Below are positions 1 to 6,043 of a stretch of DNA of 6,597 nucleotides, in pieces (position 1 is the first letter of the stretch; each line of letters opens with the position of its first letter). The translations under genes and the position numbers were made by a program. Location: contig CABPXX010000073.1 of assembly GCA_902461475.1 (NCBI GenBank), positions 1 through 6,597 on the forward strand, read 5' to 3'. This stretch comes from an uncultured Eubacteriales bacterium. Lineage in GTDB: Bacteria; Bacillota; Clostridia; Oscillospirales; Oscillospiraceae. The notes beneath the pieces were generated by a model. That model was not told where the DNA came from, ran no database searches, and was given only the letters and a program-made list of their open reading frames with translations.

Positions 1-626
1 AAGGCATCGCTGGGGCTTGGGTTCTTGGCGCACCACTTGGTGGAGGTGTCGCCGTCGTTGGCCCACTCCGCCTTCTCCTCGCCCTGGGCGTTGATGTTGA
101 TGGAGCTGGCAGAGGCGGTCTTGTTCAGGAAGATGCTCACGGGAGCGGCGGGGGGCTCGGGATGCACGAAGCCGGTCTCGTCGGCGTCGCCGCCCTCTGG
201 CACTTCGGGCAGGCCCTCCACGGTCTGGGTGGGAATGGTGATGGTGGCGGCGGTGAGTCCGTCACAGGTGGCCTTCAGGGTGATGTCACCCTCGCCACGG
301 GTGGAGCGCACCCACACGGCCCACTGACCGCCCCGCACCTGGACCGCCTTCTCGCCGATGACGAAGCCGGGGCCCTCGGTGGTGAAGTTGATGGTGTGGT
401 TGGCGGGGGTGACCACCGTGCCGGTTTCCTCCCGCACGTCCACCCACACCAGCTTGGCGGTGCTGCCGTCCAGCTTCAGGGCCTCGTCGTTCTCAGCGGT
501 GAGGGTGATCTGGGATGCGGTGCCGGGGGCCTGACGGATGTAGGTCTCCACGGCCTCACCGTTGAGGTAGGCCACCGCTTTCAGGGTGCCCTGGCCGGGG
601 GTGTAGCCGCTGAGATCGAAGGTGAA
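1..626 (-). CDS. C-terminal segment: GH2 Ig-like domains and start of an FA58C domain (partial, runs off window)
   Basis: This frame is open from the G7 run to the window edge and continues the main segment once one C/G is removed. It begins F-T-F-D-L-S-G-Y-T-P-G-Q-G-T-L, which completes the H-P-P-F-T-F motif common near the C-terminal Ig-like domains of GH2 enzymes. A second Ig-like unit follows, with V-W-V-D-V-R-E-E-T-G-T-V-V and T-E-G-P-G-F-V-I-G, the usual 'D-G ... GPG-IG' pattern of GH2 C-terminal domains. A linker rich in Pro, Glu and Gly leads at about position 140 into L-N-K-T-A-S-A-S-S and N-D-G-D-T-S-T-K-W, the opening strands and ligand-loop motif of another FA58C domain. The segment has no plausible start of its own. 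Any cell-wall anchor or dockerin would lie beyond position 1 and cannot be seen. Confidence 0.75.
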
Positions 627-3483
627 GGGGGGGATGGGCCAGATTCTCGGTGGACACGTAGGCCCCGGAGTCGGCCGTGGGATAGCCGGTGGGGTTGTCG
701 GTGTCGCCGTGGGGGGCCCACATCTGGGTGTCGGGGGTCTGACGGGCGATGAGCTGGTCATCCAGATACAGCTCCACCTCGTCACAGTTGGAGTACACCC
801 GCACCTGGTCGGGGGAATCGCTGGCCCAGGTATTGGCGATGTAAACCATGGCTCCGGTGTCCAGACCGTACTTGGACATGTCCAGGTTGGGGTCGGTTTG
901 GGACTGGAAGAAGTAGGCGCCGTGCTTGGCGATACGGGCCACATCTACCACGCCGCAGAAGGTGAGCTTGTCCACGTCAAATCCGGTGTAGTCGGCGTAA
1001 TCCCAGTAGGCGGTGGCGCCGTACCAGGACTGGCCACGGTTAAAGGCAAAGGAGGACTGGATGTTGTCACACTGGGTGAGCATACCCTTGTCGCCGCCCT
1101 CGGCGTCGGAGTAGTGCTTGGGCTCCCGGGTGACACGGGTGGTGGAGTCAAAGCTGCCGAAGTTCCAGTCGCCGTACTCGCTGACGATGACGGGCTTGTC
1201 GGAATACTTAGAGGCGTCGCCCACCACGTTGGCCTGGGGAGTGCCCACGCCAATGTCAAACACGTTCCAGTTGATCCAGCCGCTGGTGTAGGCCTTGGAG
1301 TCGCCCACCTCGGGGTACTCCTCCTTCACCAGGTTGTGCATGTTCTGAGCCCATGCGGTAGTAAAGGAGCTCTCGTTCAGGCTGGGCTCCCAGGCCACCA
1401 CGGAGCAGTGGTTGCGGTTGACCCGCATCTGATCCCGCATCTGCTCATAGGTGTTGTTCTTGAAGGCCTCGGAATCGCTGTAGTTCTGCCAGCCAGCCAG
1501 ACAGTCCAGCACGGCCACGCCGTAGCGGTCGCAGGCCTCATAGAAGGCGGGGTTGTGGGGGTAGTGGCTCATGCGGATGAAGTTGAAGCTGTACTCCTTG
1601 AGCCGCTTCACATCTTCAAAAATGGAATCGTTGCTCTGGGCGTTGCCCAGCATGTAGGTCTCAGAGTGGAGGTTGGTACCCACCAGCTCCACGCGCTCGT
1701 TGTTGATGTAGCAGCTGTCCCGCTTCCACTCCACCTTGCGGATGCCGTAGGTGGTCTCCACGGTGTCGATGACCGCGCCGTCCTGCTTCAGGATGGAGCG
1801 CTCGGTGTACAGCTCGGGGGTGTCCACCGACCACAGGCGGGGGTTGGACACGGTGAGGTCCTGGCTGAAGGAGTACTTCTCCCCGGCACCCACGGTCTTG
1901 GTGTCCTCCTGGGAGGCCACCACGCTGTCCCCGTCCACGATCTCGGTGACCATGGTCACGGAAGCGTCCGAAGAGCCGGTGTTCTCCACCTCAGTCTTGG
2001 CATTGACGGTGGCAGATTCCTTGCTCACGCTGGGAGAGGTGAGGAACACCCCGCCGCCAGCGGTGGTCTCGGACTCGATGGCATCGGTGATGTACACAGG
2101 GCCAGTGACGGTGACATACACGTCCCGGTACAGGCCGCCGAAGGCGTTGGCGATGGGGTTTCCGGAGTACTCGCTGGAAGCGGAGAAGCTCTCCACCTCG
2201 GGAGTGACGGTCACGGTGACGTTGTCAATGAGACCCACCACAGCGTTGGTCTTGGAGCCGATGCGCTGGAGGGGCAGCACGAAGCTGGGATAGCCGATGT
2301 TGGTCAGGTTCAGACCGGTCTCCTCCTCGGAGTAATGGCCCACGGCGTCATAGCGCACGCCGTTGACATACAGAGCGCTGTTCTCCCGCTCGGACACCAC
2401 CTTCAGATGCACGGTCTCACCCACAGGCAGGGTGTAGCCGAAGGAGTAGTCATACAGCTCGGTGGTGTAGCCCAGGGTGCCGTCGTCCAGGATGCGGATG
2501 TCGTGGGTGTCGTACTCGCTGTCGGCCTCAAAGAGGATCTGGCCGGGCTGAGCCTCCTGGGTGAGGGTGACGTCAAACTCCAGGGTGTTGCCGAAGCCCA
2601 GCTTGGCCAGAGGAGTCTCCACGTAGCTCTCATCGCCCAGCAGCTTCAGGGTGTCGTACTGGGTCTCCACATTGTGCAGGTTGGTGAGGTCACGGCCATT
2701 GGCGGTGACGTCCTGGGCCTCCTGGCCCGGCTCGAAGGTGTAGGACAGGTACTGTCCATCCACAGAGGAGGCCTGGAAGGTAGGGTTGTTGTTGGGGGCC
2801 ACGCCGATCTCGTCCACGGCGGCCACCAGCTCCTGATAGGTCAGGTTCTTGCCCTTGCCCCACATCTTGCTGGCCAGGGCGGGGAGGGCGTCGGCGAAGC
2901 GGTCATAGATATCCTGCTCGGTGATGCCGTTGGAGTGCACGCCGGACTTGTCGTTCCACACCGCGAAGGTGGCGCCCAGCAGCTGCTGGGAGTCGGCAGA
3001 CACGGTGACATTGCTTCCGAACTTGGTGGGATTCCAGTTGTTGTACAGCCACTGGGTGTCCAGATAGTCGTGGTAGTAGGGGCCCACCAGACCGGGACGG
3101 GTCACACCGGGGACAATGTAGAGCATGGTGTCGTCGGTGTTGATGATGTCATAGCCCGCCTGAATCATGGCGTTGGGATTGGCCCAGCCCACGTTCCATA
3201 CGTTCATCTGCACGCCCTCGCTGCGCACGGGGGTGGAGCCGGGCCGCATGGACAGGCTGCCCCACAGACGCACGGTACGATTGCTGTCCTGGACAAACTT
3301 CAGCATATCGTCGGTGTACTTGCGGAACTCCTCTTTGTACTTTGCATCGTACTCGTCGGTACCCACGTGAATGATGGTATCCTCATCAAACACGGGATCG
3401 TCACCGGTCATGTACTCGTTGAAGATGGACTGGACGAAGGAAATGGTCTCGTCATACTTGGTGTGGAGGTTCAGGTGGTCCAC
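556..3483 (-). CDS. Main segment: rest of GH20 barrel, LamG-like domain, FA58C stub and GH2 enzyme (fragment)
   Basis: The open frame has 975 codons; its nominal GTG start at 3483 is internal to the GH20 barrel. Residue numbers below count from there. GH20 continues to about residue 215 and contains H-V-G-T-D-E-Y, whose Asp43-Glu44 (3352-3357) are the catalytic pair of GH20 substrate-assisted catalysis. A LamG/concanavalin-like sandwich spans about 265-425 (L-G-F-G-N-T-L-E-F-D-V, then A-L-Y-V-N-G-V-R-Y-D). Residues 430-450 are the start of an FA58C domain. From G449 the sequence is GH2: G-G-L-Y-R-D-V-Y, an Ig-like domain (476-580), then the barrel with R-M-S-H-Y-P-H-N-P, acid/base Glu704 in S-L-N-E-S (1372-1374) and nucleophile Glu769 in V-S-E-Y-G (1177-1179). 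Most of the GH2 N-terminal sugar-binding domain is absent. The last 25 or so codons are out of frame because of the G7 run at 627-633. GH2 is mostly beta-galactosidases; exact specificity is not readable here. Confidence 0.85.
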   Translation of the reverse strand: MDHLNLHTKYDETISFVQSIFNEYMTGDDPVFDEDTIIHVGTDEYDAKYKEEFRKYTDDMLKFVQDSNRTVRLWGSLSMRPGSTPVRSEGVQMNVWNVGWANPNAMIQAGYDIINTDDTMLYIVPGVTRPGLVGPYYHDYLDTQWLYNNWNPTKFGSNVTVSADSQQLLGATFAVWNDKSGVHSNGITEQDIYDRFADALPALASKMWGKGKNLTYQELVAAVDEIGVAPNNNPTFQASSVDGQYLSYTFEPGQEAQDVTANGRDLTNLHNVETQYDTLKLLGDESYVETPLAKLGFGNTLEFDVTLTQEAQPGQILFEADSEYDTHDIRILDDGTLGYTTELYDYSFGYTLPVGETVHLKVVSERENSALYVNGVRYDAVGHYSEEETGLNLTNIGYPSFVLPLQRIGSKTNAVVGLIDNVTVTVTPEVESFSASSEYSGNPIANAFGGLYRDVYVTVTGPVYITDAIESETTAGGGVFLTSPSVSKESATVNAKTEVENTGSSDASVTMVTEIVDGDSVVASQEDTKTVGAGEKYSFSQDLTVSNPRLWSVDTPELYTERSILKQDGAVIDTVETTYGIRKVEWKRDSCYINNERVELVGTNLHSETYMLGNAQSNDSIFEDVKRLKEYSFNFIRMSHYPHNPAFYEACDRYGVAVLDCLAGWQNYSDSEAFKNNTYEQMRDQMRVNRNHCSVVAWEPSLNESSFTTAWAQNMHNLVKEEYPEVGDSKAYTSGWINWNVFDIGVGTPQANVVGDASKYSDKPVIVSEYGDWNFGSFDSTTRVTREPKHYSDAEGGDKGMLTQCDNIQSSFAFNRGQSWYGATAYWDYADYTGFDVDKLTFCGVVDVARIAKHGAYFFQSQTDPNLDMSKYGLDTGAMVYIANTWASDSPDQVRVYSNCDEVELYLDDQLIARQTPDTQMWAPHGDTDNPTGYPTADSGAYVSTENLAHPPLHLRSQRLHPRPGHPESGGLPQR

Positions 3484-3506
3484 ACCGGCCAGAGTCTCTT
3501 CATAGA

Positions 3507-3671
3507 TCAGATCAGGTCAGGGCGCACCTTGGTCAGAGCCAGGGAGTGGGCGGGGGTGTCGAACTCGGGCACGATGTCGATACCCAGGGCCCGGCACTCC
3601 TGGATGAGGGAGCGCATCTGGTCCTTGGTGTAGTACATATCCTTGCTGGTCAGATCCGCCTGGTTCAGGCC
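3507..3671 (-). CDS. Short middle segment of the GH20 barrel (fragment between two frameshifts)
   Basis: This 54-codon segment lies in a third reading frame and has no start of its own. It reads from G-L-N-Q-A-D-L-T through D-M-Y-Y-T-K-D-Q-M-R to I-V-P-E-F-D-T-P-A-H-S-L, then K-V-R-P-D-L-I and stop. The V-P-E-F-D-T-P-A-H-S string is a well-known conserved GH20 barrel motif (usually P-E-I/F-D-x-P-x-H), so this piece clearly belongs between the 5' segment and the main segment. It stops at TGA (3507-3509), produced by the GATCA duplication; removing one copy gives P-D-L-I-Y-E-E-T-L-A-G-V-D-H-L, which runs directly into the next segment. It would not be translated independently, because there is no ribosome binding site or start codon. 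Confidence 0.8.
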   Translation of the reverse strand, partial: GLNQADLTSKDMYYTKDQMRSLIQECRALGIDIVPEFDTPAHSLALTKVRPDLI

Positions 3672-4600
3672 TTGATGGTGGACTCCAGACGGAAGCCGGA
3701 GCAGGCCTTTTTGGCAATCTCCACGGTGGCGTTGGGGTACTCCTTCTGGAAGGAGTTGTCGTTGAGGTGGAGCTGGAAGTCGTCCATCTTGTACCAGGCC
3801 ATCTCCTTGACGATGGTCTGGAGGAACTCATAGGAGATGGGCTTGCGGCCCACGTCCAGCATAAAGCCACGCACCTCATAGGCGGGATAATCCCGGGCGG
3901 TACCCTGGGGGATGGAGTCGCCGTTCTGAGACAGAATCTGCAGCACGGAACGGGTGCCCCAGTACACGCCCTGGGCATCCACAGCCTCCAGCGTCAGGCT
4001 GTCGGTCACCTTCATCAGGTAACCCTCCTCACCCAGGTCGGTGTCAGAGCTGCCCAGGGTGAAGTAGAAGTCGTGGGCCTGGGGGTCGGTGCCCTCAGCC
4101 ACGGTGATGGTCTTGCCGGTGACGTCCTTGTAGTCGGCCTGGAACTCGGTGACAGCGGTCTGGAGCTCAGTCTGATACTGGGGATTGACCACCAGGCGGG
4201 TGTCATCGGTGATGGTGAAGTCGCCCTTGCCGCCGTCCCATTCGGCCAGCTCGGGGACCACCACGGGCTTTTCATTGCCCACTTCGCTCACGGGCACGGT
4301 CTCCAAAATCTCCAGCTCCCACAGGGACACGGAAGCCCAGTCAACGGTCCCGGCGGTGTAGCCGGACACGGTGAGACGCACATACTGGGCGGTCTCCTCC
4401 TGCTCCAGGTCGATGGTGGTGGTCAGAGAGGAGATCTCGGCCTCGTCGGTCTTCTCGTACACGGTGTGGTACTGCTGGTCGGCGCCAGCGGCCTCAATCT
4501 TGAACTGGGTGACGTTGGAGCGCTCCCACTCCAGCACCAGCTGGTCAAAGGACTGTTCCTTGCCCATGTTTACGGTGAGCACCTTGTCCTTCTGGGCCAC
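3665..4600 (-). CDS. 5' segment: FA58C domain, GH20 N-terminal domain and start of GH20 barrel (fragment)
   Basis: This is the open stretch of 311 codons after the TGA at 4631-4633. The nominal start at 4600 is only the first GTG (a valine inside FA58C), not a believable start. The true domain begins upstream at about 4756 (N-H-A-L-T-G-T-A) and its W-S-T motif is where the TGA falls. FA58C ends near 4301 with S-L-W-E-L-E-I-L-E; these domains usually bind terminal galactose or related sugars. The GH20 N-terminal alpha/beta domain follows (about 4276-3893), containing E-A-V-D-A-Q-G-V-Y-W-G-T-R-S. The catalytic barrel begins at about 3889 with E-V-R-G-F-M-L-D-V-G-R-K and H-L-N-D-N, the pattern of the lacto-N-biosidase/StrH-like branch of GH20. 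The frame ends at a TGA (3665-3667) created by a missing base after S-T-I-K. GH20 enzymes release beta-linked GlcNAc, GalNAc or lacto-N-biose from glycan ends. Confidence 0.8.
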   Translation of the reverse strand: MAQKDKVLTVNMGKEQSFDQLVLEWERSNVTQFKIEAAGADQQYHTVYEKTDEAEISSLTTTIDLEQEETAQYVRLTVSGYTAGTVDWASVSLWELEILETVPVSEVGNEKPVVVPELAEWDGGKGDFTITDDTRLVVNPQYQTELQTAVTEFQADYKDVTGKTITVAEGTDPQAHDFYFTLGSSDTDLGEEGYLMKVTDSLTLEAVDAQGVYWGTRSVLQILSQNGDSIPQGTARDYPAYEVRGFMLDVGRKPISYEFLQTIVKEMAWYKMDDFQLHLNDNSFQKEYPNATVEIAKKACSGFRLESTIKA

Positions 4601-4783
4601 CTGGTCAAAGGTGCGGGCGCCGTTGGTGGATCAGCGGGACTGGTTCTGCTTGTTGATCTGGTCTCGGTTGACAATGCCGTCAATGGCCTTGTCTGCGCCC
4701 CAATAGTTGGTCTCGGTGTCGTTGGCGGTGGCCGTACCCGTCAGGGCGTGGTTGATTTGGGTGGTCTCCTGGTCGGGGGACTG

Positions 4784-4864
4784 GGCCTGGGTGGCCATGG
4801 GGGGCAGCAGAATGGCCGCAGCCGACAGGGCCGCCGTCCATCGCTTCCATTATCTTTGCTTCAT
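4784..4864 (-). other. Signal peptide region with premature stop
   Basis: From the ATG at 4864 the reading is M-K-Q-R-stop, then W-K-R-W-T followed by a hydrophobic alanine/leucine-rich stretch (A-A-L-S-A-A-A-I-L-L) and a probable signal peptidase I site after T-Q-A, about residue 27. A basic start, hydrophobic core and small-residue cleavage site are the classic layout of a Sec signal peptide. Codon 5 is TAA (4850-4852); one base change from AAA or another sense codon would restore a basic n-region. The alternative ATG at 4870 is in the same frame but only one base from the Shine-Dalgarno site, so 4864 is preferred. Either start runs into the same stop. Confidence 0.7.
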
Positions 4865-4871
4865 ACTCATA

Positions 4872-4877
4872 CTCCTT
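4872..4877 (-). promoter_or_regulatory. Ribosome binding site of the glycosidase
   Basis: AAGGAG on the minus strand lies seven bases before the ATG at 4864 and one base before the in-frame ATG at 4870. The spacing supports 4864 as the start. Confidence 0.7.
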
Positions 4878-4884
4878 CTTCTCC

Positions 4885-4912
4885 CAATTCGTGGTTTCCT
4901 TCCTCGAAATTG
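4885..4912 (-). repeat. Imperfect inverted repeat in the glycosidase 5' leader
   Basis: On the minus strand, CAATTTCG and CGAATTG are separated by 13 bases, about 13 to 40 bases downstream of the predicted transcription start. The arms match except for one extra T. It could be a repressor operator or a weak leader hairpin; the arms are short, so chance is a real alternative. Confidence 0.25.
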
Positions 4913-4931
4913 TGCACTTTGCTTCCTCAGA

Positions 4932-4960
4932 ATCATATCATGCCAACTCTTTTTCGTCAA
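4932..4960 (-). promoter_or_regulatory. Promoter of the glycosidase gene
   Basis: On the minus strand, TTGACG (4955-4960) and TATGAT (4932-4937) are separated by exactly 17 bases, with a TG one base before the -10 box (extended -10). Each box differs from the sigma-A consensus at one position. Predicted transcription starts near 4925, giving a leader of about 60 bases to the ATG at 4864. The promoter appears fully functional even though the gene it drives is broken. Confidence 0.75.
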
Positions 4961-4985
4961 TTCCGTTGTGTTCCACAGATGTCAC

Positions 4986-5032
4986 AAAAAATACCGCCGT
5001 TCCCGCCCCCACCAGGGGGACGGAAACGGCGG
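4986..5032 (-). terminator. Rho-independent terminator after the TIM-barrel gene
   Basis: On the minus strand a 17-bp stem (4994-5032, arms starting CCGCCGTTTCCG and ending GGGAACGGCGG, two G-U pairs) closes a five-base loop and is followed, after TA, by six Ts (4986-4991). It lies eight bases after the stop codon of the upstream gene, and separates that gene from the glycosidase transcription unit. Confidence 0.93.
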
Positions 5033-5039
5033 CGAGAGG

Positions 5040-5960
5040 TCAGCGGTTTACGGAACAGGCCATGCGGTGATAGGTGTGGCGGACGCCACGGATGGCCACC
5101 GAATAGGCCTGGATGTTCTCCGGCAGGGACATGCCCGCGTAGCCCGCATCCCCCAGGTGGTGGATGTCGGTGCCGGTCATCTTGCACATCAGGGCAATCT
5201 GGCGGATGGTGTCCACGTCCGCCCCCTCCTGGGAGGTGCCGATGGCAGTGATGGTCAGGCAGCCCAGGGAGTGGGCGTGGGTGACCAGGCCTCTGACATA
5301 CTCCATGGTGATGCCGGGGACGGTGCCGGGGGCGGGCAGAAGGATGATGTCCGCCCCGGCCTGGGCGAAGGCGTCAATGTCGGCGGTGGTGATGATGTGC
5401 TCGGCCCCCTCGGTGAGGATGCCGGAGGCATGCATCTTGCCGGCGGCCAGAATGAGCCGGTCTCCCAGCTCCGCCTTATACTCCTTCAAGGTGCGTACAA
5501 TGGCCTCATTGGTCACCCCCACCCCGGGGTTTCCGGTGAGGAGGATGAAGTTCACCCCCATGTCAGCGGCCCGGCGGGCATTTTCCAGGGTGGCCTTCCG
5601 CCCGTCGGTCATGGCCCACAGGTCCCCCTCCTCCTGCTCCAGAGGCTGGTCCACCGGCTCCAGGTTGATGCCGATGGGGCGACCGGTGAGGGCCTTGAGT
5701 TTGGCAACCACCTCCATGGGCTCGCACTTGGGCAGGCCCTGGATGACGGGTTTTTGTACGTCAAACATGTTCAAAAGCAGAATGTCCGCCCCCATGGCGG
5801 CGGTAAACTCGGCGTTGGTGACGTTGCCCAGCATGGGCTGGATATAGCCGATGGACTCGCAGGCCAGCACCCGGCCCTCCGAGCCAGCAATGGAGGCCAG
5901 CAGCTCCTCCTTATTCATGGTGCGAAAGTCCGAGGCGGTACAGTCAAGCAGTCGTTTCAT
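5040..5960 (-). CDS. Conserved TIM-barrel-like protein of unknown function (DUF7916-like)
   Basis: This is an intact gene of 306 codons plus TGA. The ATG at 5960 is chosen because AAGGAGA sits seven bases upstream and the protein starts M-K-R-L-L-D-C-T-A-S-D-F, the usual opening of this family. I see no signal peptide or membrane segment, so it should be cytoplasmic. Features include repeating beta/alpha units: A-D-I-L-L-L-N-M-F-D near residue 83, P-I-G-I-N-L-E-P-V-D, V-N-F-I-L-L-T-G-N-P-G-V-G-V-T-N, A-A-G-K-M-H-A-S-G-I and A-D-I-I-L-L-P-A-P-G-T-V-P-G. These strands ending in Asp/Glu or Gly-rich loops suggest a (beta/alpha)8 barrel with a phosphate-binding site. From memory, relatives in Firmicutes are often labelled 'haloacid dehalogenase-like hydrolase' or 'PEP phosphonomutase', but the HAD D-x-D motif is not evident, so I do not adopt these names. 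It forms a single-gene unit with its own promoter and terminator. The biochemical role is unknown. Confidence 0.8.
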   Translation of the reverse strand: MKRLLDCTASDFRTMNKEELLASIAGSEGRVLACESIGYIQPMLGNVTNAEFTAAMGADILLLNMFDVQKPVIQGLPKCEPMEVVAKLKALTGRPIGINLEPVDQPLEQEEGDLWAMTDGRKATLENARRAADMGVNFILLTGNPGVGVTNEAIVRTLKEYKAELGDRLILAAGKMHASGILTEGAEHIITTADIDAFAQAGADIILLPAPGTVPGITMEYVRGLVTHAHSLGCLTITAIGTSQEGADVDTIRQIALMCKMTGTDIHHLGDAGYAGMSLPENIQAYSVAIRGVRHTYHRMACSVNR

Positions 5961-5991
5961 GACAGTCTCTCCTTGTCTTTGGGATACGTTC

Positions 5992-6020
5992 ATTATACCA
6001 CACCTCTCCCAACGTGTATG
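5992..6020 (-). promoter_or_regulatory. Extended -10 promoter of the TIM-barrel gene
   Basis: On the minus strand TGGTATAAT (5992-6000) is a perfect -10 hexamer with the extended TGn element. A weak -35 candidate, CATACA (6015-6020), lies 17 bases upstream. The predicted start of transcription near 5985 gives a short leader of about 25 bases that includes the AAGGAGA ribosome binding site. Confidence 0.75.
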
Positions 6021-6043
6021 CCCCCTTTTTCCACTCCAGCCGC

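Larger units (their letters stand above)
1..4864 (-). pseudogene. Disrupted secreted multidomain glycosidase (FA58C-GH20-LamG-GH2), 3' end outside window
   Basis: Domain continuity across three reading frames shows one long gene-like region. Its start is the ATG at 4864, seven bases after an AAGGAG site and downstream of a clear promoter. Five lesions break it: TAA at codon 5 (4850-4852), TGA at codon 78 (4631-4633), a missing base near 3668-3671, a 5-bp duplication at 3505-3514 and an extra base in the G7 run 627-633. Homology-like sequence resumes exactly in phase after each lesion is corrected, which is why I treat the pieces as one unit. A sixth anomaly is an apparent deletion at about 2134-2145, where a second FA58C domain stops after about 20 residues and GH2 sequence begins mid-domain. 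The product would have been secreted and would act on glycans outside the cell. Sequencing or assembly error is the main alternative to true gene decay. The separate open segments are listed below. Confidence 0.75.

Noticed and set aside
622..3633. A 1,003-codon open frame on the plus strand opposite the glycosidase
   Set aside because: It is antisense to a region with unmistakable GH20 and GH2 motifs. Its product is a low-complexity Gly/Val/His/Leu-rich chain, as expected from the opposite strand of GC-rich coding DNA with few stop-forming codons. No ribosome binding site or domain is visible.
3505..3671. Programmed ribosomal frameshifting in the GH20 barrel
   Set aside because: There is no slippery heptamer, and the needed shifts (a missing base and a 5-bp duplication) are of different types within 160 bases. 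That fits random lesions or errors better.
4631..4852. Stop-codon reassignment or programmed readthrough at the two in-frame stops
   Set aside because: One stop is TAA and the other TGA; tryptophan is otherwise TGG and TGA ends the neighbouring intact gene. No selenocysteine-like or readthrough structure is apparent, so mutation or sequence error is simpler.
3767..5251. A 494-codon plus-strand open frame crossing the spacer
   Set aside because: It is antisense to the GH20 N-terminal region, the promoter, the terminator and the 3' end of the TIM-barrel gene. The composition is repetitive Gly/Leu/Val, then Arg/Pro, with no recognisable domain.
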